DNA from: Apoda limacodes
Taxonomy: Eukaryota > Arthropoda > Insecta > Lepidoptera > Limacodidae
Reading direction: 5' to 3'
NCBI GenBank assembly: GCA_946406115.1
Contig: OX291551.1
Span: 7,564,001 to 7,628,000, forward strand
DNA: 64,000 bases
The translations under genes were made by a program, and so were the position numbers. Positions 57,101 through 64,000 of the stretch are shown in pieces. Every line of letters starts with the position of its first letter. Within the stretch, counting starts at the first letter, position 1. The notes under the pieces are model-generated. The model did no database searches and was not told the origin of the DNA. It saw only the letters and a program-made list of their open reading frames with translations.

Positions 57101-58415
57101 ATTTATTAACCCCAATGGAACGGAACGACATAATAAAAAGTAAAAACCTCTATTGACCATCTTCGGATCTTCATAGTCTATAGTATCTTGGTATATAACC
57201 CTATTACTAGACTCCGCTGTCCGTCCGTCCTTCTATTAGGCTTGTATCTCATGAACCGTGATAGTCAGACAGTTGAAATTTTCACAGAAGATGTATTTCT
57301 GACCGCTATAACAACAAATACTAAAAGACAGAATAAAATAAATATTTAAGAGGACTCCGAAACAACAAACGTGATTTTTTCAACAAGCGTTCTGAATAGA
57401 AGAAATGCCAAGAAACTCTTCAGTCCTAGCTAGCGTATTATTTAAATCTAACTAGTAAAGCGCCCGGGTATATTAGTGAACCTAGTATACCCAGTATGTC
57501 GCGCTTGAGTGTGTGTGTGTGTGTGATAAACTGTCTAGTGTTGTATTCTGTACCTATATATTTGTGTTAGCTGTGTGGTACTAGCACAGTATAATAATAT
57601 TTATTACATTGTGGTACTAAGTACCTACGAATATCTACATCCAGTCACGCGATCGCTATGAATTACTGTCGAATAGTAGATGGATGGACCGCACATTTAC
57701 TTACCTACTTAATTAGGTAAAGTGCAGAAAACACTTTCATTAGCTATCAATAACGCAATAGCTTTGATATAGAGTAGTCAAGTAGGCATGTATGTATGTA
57801 CTTTCCTACACACATTAGGTATTGGTAGGTGCGAAAGTGATACCTACCTGATAATTCAGGAACTCGTAAACCATGTTCATAACCTAGCTTCTGTTAACGG
57901 GACTACGGGAGCAGTATCAAACTTATACAAACGAAAACGGCTCCAACGATTTTCACGAAATTTAGAATGCAGGGGGTTTAAGGTGCGATAAATCGATCTA
58001 GCCAGTTTTCATTTTTAGAAAACTTTTTTATCCGTGTTTTCAGGCAAAGATTAACTGAAAAATATGACACTTCCTGACATCTATTGGCGAGTAGTAATAC
58101 TATTATTTTTGCCAATTGACAATAGATGGCGTTGTTAAGCAACACTAAGGCTACTTGACAATAGAAGGCGTTGTTAAAAAAAAACGAACAAAGCACGGTC
58201 TTCTAGGTACTATTTCTTATACCTACAAGTCGATCGCAGCTTTTTTTTTTTGACCCAAAGTCTAAGTTTCAGTTTCCTACATGAATACGGGACCACCATG
58301 GTAGTATACCCTATTAAAGAAAAAAGATTTTTTGAAATCCGTCTATATGACGGAGTTATGCCCGAACATACATGATATATAAAAAGTCGAATTGAGAACC
58401 GCCTTTTTTGAAGTC
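54109..58415. repeat. 4.3 kb tandem duplication, unit 1
   Basis: Repeated at 58436-62741 with an offset of 4324-4327 bases. By eye I noted about 18 substitutions and five small indels across the unit. Contents: AT-rich unique sequence, a palindromic MITE (56400-56690), an interspersed repeat copy (57190-57385), a GT microsatellite (57511), a Helitron-like end (57922-58215) and a repeat starting near 58230 that is cut at 58415. A 3' UTR-like block with AATAAATCATTCTTG near 56970 hints at a former transcript end. No confident gene; the 61-codon minus-strand frame 54749-54934 is the same in both units. Confidence 0.92.
56400..56690. mobile_element. Palindromic MITE-like element in unit 1
   Basis: GTTACTCTAAACATCTTTAA near 56411 pairs with TTAAAGATATTTAGTGTAAC near 56641, and AAAATGCCAGTGA near 56515 pairs with TCACTGGCATTTT near 56579, giving a long imperfect foldback. 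Copied in unit 2 at about 60725-61014. Confidence 0.55.
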
Positions 58416-58435
58416 ATATGAGATTTATATGAGAA
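58416..58435. other. 20 bp filler at the duplication junction
   Basis: ATATGAGATTTATATGAGAA separates the two units. With the first TT of unit 2 it contains ATTTATATGAGAATT, a 15-base match to 53595-53609 about 500 bp upstream of unit 1, as expected of a templated insertion during repair. Confidence 0.7.
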
Positions 58436-61400
58436 TTAAGGTAATTTTAGAATTATTTTAATTCATTGTTTTGACACTCCCTCGGGGATAAGTGTCGTGA
58501 TAGTATATAATATTATTATAATAAATTGTTAGAACTGAAATATCGCTTGATTGAACAATTAGTTGTTGCAATAATAAATTTATCAAAATGTACTTTTTGA
58601 GCAACTACTGACTTTTTTTTTATATTTATTGCTTCGGAATGTGTTTTAAGTTCTTGCTGTTACAATAAATACTAAGAGTCTTACTTTATTGCGATCATGC
58701 AAATAAGAAATTGAGTTTAATTATACGGCATAATGATACAATTGTATTATTATTGGTCAGTATCATAGATGAGGCAGAATTTCAACCTTAGCCGCTAGGC
58801 GTGGGGTAAAGAGCTTAGAGTGTAATGACCAAAGCTCTCTAGTGTCACACGACATTTTTCGACACATTTCCGCAGAAAAATAAATACAACACAACACTTT
58901 TTGCTTTCAAATATATGTGAAAATGGCGCTCGCTGCGCTCATGGGTGTAAACATACGCTATCATTGTAGTAAACGCACTGTCCAACAAAGGCGCCAACGG
59001 CCAATATTTTGCTGAGTGAGCCACAGTATAGATGCAATATGATCATTGTCTGCCGCTCTCTAGTGTCGTTACCTTACCTTACCTTAACTTTATTATTACG
59101 ATCCTTTTTCCGTACGTGTAGGATAACACCTACCAATTTACGCGTATACGTATACACAAGTAATTTATTTTTGTAGTAGTCGCAAATAAAGCGATTTTTA
59201 TTCGAAGTCTCCAAGGTGTGACGTAGCAGTAAAGTAATTAATTGTGGCACCTCAAGCATTGACTATATCTTCAAGTATTTTACGAATCGGCTGATAGTCA
59301 ATTTTTTTTTCTATTTAAACCTTTAGATCATAGCCTATGTGTAGACTATGAATGCCAGAAGTTGGTGCAGCCGTTTTTGAGATCCTAAAGTACAAATAGA
59401 ATATGATTTCAAATTTATTGAACATTTTTCAGACCGGCAAACCTTATTTGTTTTCGTTTCTTACCTTAAATGTTAAATGTATGTTCAAATGTGTTTAGTA
59501 ATAAAAAAAACAATGTAATGTTATTTTGTTAGTTGAGTTGCCGTTGTTTACCTTTTTTATTTAGTTTTACTTAACATAGTTTTAGAGGCGGGCGTGCGCT
59601 GATTTGCACTAAAAGTTTTTGTTTATACGTATGTTTCTAAACAAGGCACACTGAGTAAAAAGCGTGAATTTAAGGTTTGCGCGTGACCCACCCGGAAAAT
59701 CATTTGTCACGCCTTTACCCTGCCATAATTTAGGCATTACTTTCTTTTCTTTGTAAGTAAGCGCATAGTTTGCACCTTAGGTACTAACTTTATCACACGA
59801 AGCGCTCAATAATAGGTATAACTATCTTTATAAATAAGGGCCAGCTCAGACCGAGACGCCACGTTTCGACCATAAGATCCTCACACTACACGCCACATTC
59901 AATTATTTAAGGACTTGCATATTTGTCAGCGCTTTTTCTCCAATATCACGTATCGACTGCATAGTAATTCAGTTGGGTAGGAGTGGCCCCGCCTGTTTAA
60001 TGGAAGGCACATGATAACTTAATTTTTTGTTATTTTTAATTGCAATTATATATAACCTATTTACTTCCCATCATTTAAGCAGATCAAAAATGTGTTTTTT
60101 TTACTTTTTGTTATAATATTATAGTTAACATGTTAAGTAACGAAACTGGAGTGAATACTAAAATAGCATGTCAATTGAATATTAAACAAATGTGCTTTTA
60201 ACAAAGACTGTTGCGTGCAGAAGTGAAAAGAAAAACTAATCTAGCTGGATAGGGTAAACTTTGACATCTGCAATCCCTTCCGTAAAGTATGGCGTATTAC
60301 ATACATACATACACAACATCACGCCTGTTTCCCAGAGGGGTAGGCAGAGACTAAAGTCTGTCACTTGCTACGATCCTGGCATACCACAATATGGTGTATT
60401 TGTTATGCAAAGTAGCGTCACGGAATTTCGGATTCATGATTCCAGGTCTAGTTTAAAATTTTGGCTTTCGCCGGTTCTTGGCAATTATATGTATCAATGT
60501 TACTAACCATTTTAATACCAAATTTCAAAACAGTTATCTGCACTTACTTGGTTTATGAATTCGGGCTTTATTTTTGATACAATATTGTAGACAGATAACT
60601 TTATTTGGTAATGTTTGGTTTATAAGTGGGTCACTTGTAGTTTTATAGTTGTTTGCTGTATTTACCCAAAAAACTATTAATTTGAAGCTTTTAATAGTAA
60701 CTTAGGCGAATCCGAGGTTTTTTTTATACGAACTGAGTTACTCTAAACATCTTTAACTACAAAACATCCCGCTACTTAAAAACGCATTACTACCATGTAT
60801 CACTATTTGCCATAGTCGCTAAAGCATATTCATCCATAAAATGCCAGTGATTTATTTTACACAGAGTTTTATTAAAATCATTGAAATAAAAAACACCTAA
60901 ATTCACTGGCATTTTTTGTATGAATATAGTATAGTAACCCGTTTTGGAAAGAGAAATGTTATAGTTAAAGATATTTAGTGTAACGAAGTTTGTATGGGGA
61001 AATCTAAATTGGATGCACTTTAACTTACAGATCGCTTCAGACTAATAAGACTGTGTATTTAGTTAACACACGTGGGTGATATTTGTACGTTATTTATAGG
61101 TAATTGTTATATTTTAGATTGTGTTTTTGATATTAACGTATAGGATCATAAAAGTATTTCTTAATTCTTTGTATGAGATGATGTCGCATTCCTATAACCT
61201 TACGAATATTTGTACCTACCTAGTTTAACATTATGTAGATCGTTAAGACCTTAATGTATCCCTGTTTCTGTATCGTTTTGTATTTTTGTGAATAAATCAT
61301 TCTTGTAATTTAATTTATATTTGTTTGGTAAATGTGAATTTATAATGTAAATAAAACTTTCATATTTTATGTTATTTTTTATTTTGATGGGGATTTAAAT

Positions 61401-62741
61401 ATAACAAATGACATTTTTAATTTAATTTATTAACCCCAATGGAACGGAACGACATAATAAAAAGTAAAAACCTCTATTGACCATCTTCGGATCTTCATAG
61501 TCTATAGTATCTTGGTATATAACCCTATTACTAGACTCCGCTGTCCGTCCGTCCTTCTATTAGGCTTGTATCTCATGAACCGTGATAGTCAGACAGTTGA
61601 AATTTTCACAGAAGATGTATTTCTGACCGCTATAACAACAAATACTAAAAGACAGAATGAAATAAATATTTAAGAGGACTCCGAAACAACAAACGTGATT
61701 TTTTCAACAAGCGTTCTGAATAGAAGAAATGCCAAGAAACTCTTCAGTCCTAGCTAGCGTATTATTTAAATCTAACTAGTAAAGCGCCCGGGTATATTAG
61801 TGAACCTAGTATACCCAGTATGTCGCGCTTGAGTGTGTGTGTGTGTGTGATAAACTGTCTAGTGTTGTATTCTGTACCTATATATTTGTGTTAGCTGTGT
61901 GGTACTAGCACAGTATAATGATATTTATTACGTTGTGGTACTAAGTACCTACGAATATCTACATCCAGTCACGCGATCGCTATGAATTACTGTCGAATAG
62001 TAGATGGATGGACCGCACATTTACTTACCTACTTAATTAGGTAAAGTGCAGAAAACACTTTCATTAGCTATCAATGACGCAATAGCTTTGATATAGAGTA
62101 GTCAAGTAGGCATGTATGTATGTACTTTCCTACACACATTAGGTATTGGTAGGTGCGAAAGTGATACCTACCTGATAATTCAGGAACTCGTTAACCATGT
62201 TCATAACCTAGCTTTTGTTAACGGGACTACGGGAGCAGTATCAAACTTATACAAACGAAAACGGCTCCAACGATTTTCACGAAATTTAGTATGCAGGGGG
62301 TTTAAGGTGCGATAAATCGATCTAGCCAGTTTTCATTTTTAGAAAACTTTTTTTTATCCGTGTTTTCAGGCAAAGATTAAGTGAAAAATATGACACTTCC
62401 TGACATCTATTGGCGAGTAGTAATACTATTATTTTTGCCAATTGACAATAGATGGCGTTGTTAAGCAACACTAAGGCTACTTGACAATAGAAGGCGTTGT
62501 TAAAAAAAAACGAACAAAGCACGGTCTTCTAGGTACTATTTCTTATACCTACAAGTCGATCGCAGCTTTTTTTTTTTGACCCAAAGTCTAAGTTTCAGTT
62601 TCCTACATGAATACGGGACCACCATGGTAGTATACCCTATTAAAGAAAAAAGATTTTTTGAAATCCGTCTATATGACGGAGTTATGCCCGAACATACATG
62701 ATATATAAAAAGTCGAATTGAGAACCGCCTTTTTTGAAGTC
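58436..62741. repeat. 4.3 kb tandem duplication, unit 2
   Basis: The second copy. Its right end continues GAAGTC/GGTTAAAA, the complete end of the AAAAAAGGCGGTTCTCAATT repeat family, while unit 1 stops at GAAGTC. The right edge of unit 2 and the left edge of unit 1 are therefore the original junctions with flanking DNA, and 58416-58435 is the new junction. Confidence 0.92.
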
Positions 62742-62824
62742 GGTTAAAAGCATCAGATCAGTTTTATGGCACCCAATTATTGTCACCGAGGTAACGTTCT
62801 TTTAGTTATTTTTTTTTCTACAAC

Positions 62825-63135
62825 AGGCGAGACCACAGGTGACAAGCAGGTTAACGGTCCGCGTGATGCTCAGCGATCACTGCAGACTATGGACGCTTAC
62901 AACATTAGGGGCGTCACTTACGCGTTGCACACCTTTTAAAATCAAATAACTTCTTTCTTGAAAATACCCATATTCCTATTGTAGTCCTTTGAGAAAACCT
63001 TGGCTTCAGTAAGCTCATTCCACAACCGACGCGTTAGAAAGCTCCTCTGAAACCGCACTGTATGTGACCATTTAGGTTCTAAGGTGCGAGGATAAATTTC
63101 CTGCCGATGCGATGGTAGAAAATACTCGGGCATAT
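62825..63135 (-). mobile_element. LINE 3'-end remnant, minus strand
   Basis: Encodes RTLEPKWSHTVRFQRSFL, NELTEAKVFSKDYN and FKKEVI in the frame 63133-62942; same family as 25002-25430. Confidence 0.65.
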
Positions 63136-63136
63136 A

Positions 63137-63378
63137 TCTAATACCTTTAAACCAGCAATTCTTGTATATATATAGATATATAATCGGAATTTAGGAAACG
63201 AATCCAACGATTTTCATGAAATTTTGTATGCAGGGGTTTTCGGGGGCGATAAATCGATCTAACTAGTTTTCATTTTTAGAAAACGTCGTTTTATTTTTAC
63301 CGACACAGCAACACTTAAGCTACTCGACAATAGATAGCGTTGTTAAAAAAACAAACGAGCAAAGCTCGGTCCCCAGGA
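63137..63378 (+). mobile_element. Helitron-like element
   Basis: Starts TCTAATACCTTTAAACCAGC and ends with hairpin CGAGC-AAA-GCTCG followed by GTCCCCAGG; same family as 37281-37671. The remainder to 64000 is AT-rich with a 78-codon frame (63380-63616) I do not recognise. Confidence 0.5.
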
Positions 63379-64000
63379 TTTGTTTATCTTACACCCATCG
63401 TGCGATCCTGCTCATGTTGAACTCAAATATTCTATATTACTATTCGTGTTCCCAAAAATCATAAAGATCTTAGCAATGGTACTCAATCTATCGTCGAACA
63501 AACATACAAAGTCACTAATGCTTCAGCATCTCTTCGCTTGCATAATGCGCATGTCTAATTTGTCAGCGCATAAGGGAGTCAGGAAGTCTCGAGTACGCCA
63601 GATTCAGCAATTCTAGAGAAAAATGTATGAAAGTAGTGCTCTCGAGACCTGTGAATGAAATTGCTAACTCTCGAATTCCCGAATCTGTAGCTCTCAACAC
63701 CGTTTGTGATAAGCTCCCAGGTACTACCTACTACAAAAAGAAATTTAAACGATTTTTGATATGGTTCTCATTGTTTGATAACTGAGGTAATAAGTAATAA
63801 TTAATTGCCAATATGATAAAAGATATGCATTTAGTTGCAAGTTATCAACACGTGCGTCTGGCAAAAAGTAGTCCTAACTTATCTGATCGACGTGAATGAA
63901 TACGTGAAAATAAAAGTGGCGTTTTGTTGACCGACATTATGCATATTATGCGGTAATCCGACCAATCCGAACAATGAGCTAAGATTTGTACAGTGTGTCG

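Noticed and set aside
60261..60506. 81-codon frame present only in duplication unit 2
   Set aside because: Arises because a few bases differ from unit 1; the sequence is a dispersed non-coding repeat (CACGCCTGTTTCCCAGAGGGG).

Overview
The window looks like nuclear DNA from a moth or butterfly (Lepidoptera). It is AT-rich, genes are sparse with long introns and canonical GT..AG splice sites, and the DNA is crowded with repeats of lepidopteran type: tRNA-derived SINEs, small Helitrons inserted between A and T and ending in CTAG, Jockey-, CR1- and RTE-type non-LTR retrotransposons, a Tc1 remnant, a hAT MITE, and the interspersed repeat carrying GAGTCGGACTCGC and GTTCCGTACC. No bacterial operon, rRNA, CRISPR array or free-standing tRNA gene was seen. 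Two host genes can be rebuilt exon by exon. || Gene 1 (minus strand, CDS 18732 down to 1723, four coding exons) encodes a 431-residue insect p60-type regulatory subunit of class IA PI3-kinase (Pi3K21B orthologue): N-terminal SH2, inter-SH2 coiled coil, C-terminal SH2 and a basic Gln/Lys-rich tail. Gene 2 (plus strand, CDS 31731 to 51468, seven exons) encodes a 518-residue seven-transmembrane protein of the GPR180/TMEM145 family, with signal peptide, glycosylated ectodomain, seven helices and a short acidic cytoplasmic tail. || Layout: 1-1722, 3' flank of gene 1. 1723-18777, gene 1, whose introns hold SINE, Jockey, CR1, Helitron and MITE copies and three perfect hairpins. 18778-31730, intergenic: Jockey debris, a lepidopteran repeat, a small two-exon minus-strand coding remnant (23761-24082), a CR1-like LINE broken by another LINE (24238-26300), a long inverted-repeat element (27993-28386), a Tc1 deletion derivative (29246-29827) and a terminal-inverted-repeat element (30751-31139). 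31731-51500, gene 2; its 14.4 kb first intron holds an RTE retrotransposon with a long open frame and a 12 bp target duplication, minisatellites, a decayed gene copy (38471-39551), a hAT MITE with 8 bp target duplication and a Helitron nested inside another Helitron. 51501-64000, no recognisable gene, dominated by a 4.3 kb nearly identical tandem duplication (54109-58415 and 58436-62741). || The two genes are on opposite strands and diverge from about 18.8 and 31.7 kb. Nothing in the sequence ties their functions together. The most unusual structure is the tandem duplication with a 20 bp filler at its junction. No previously undescribed multi-gene system could be identified.
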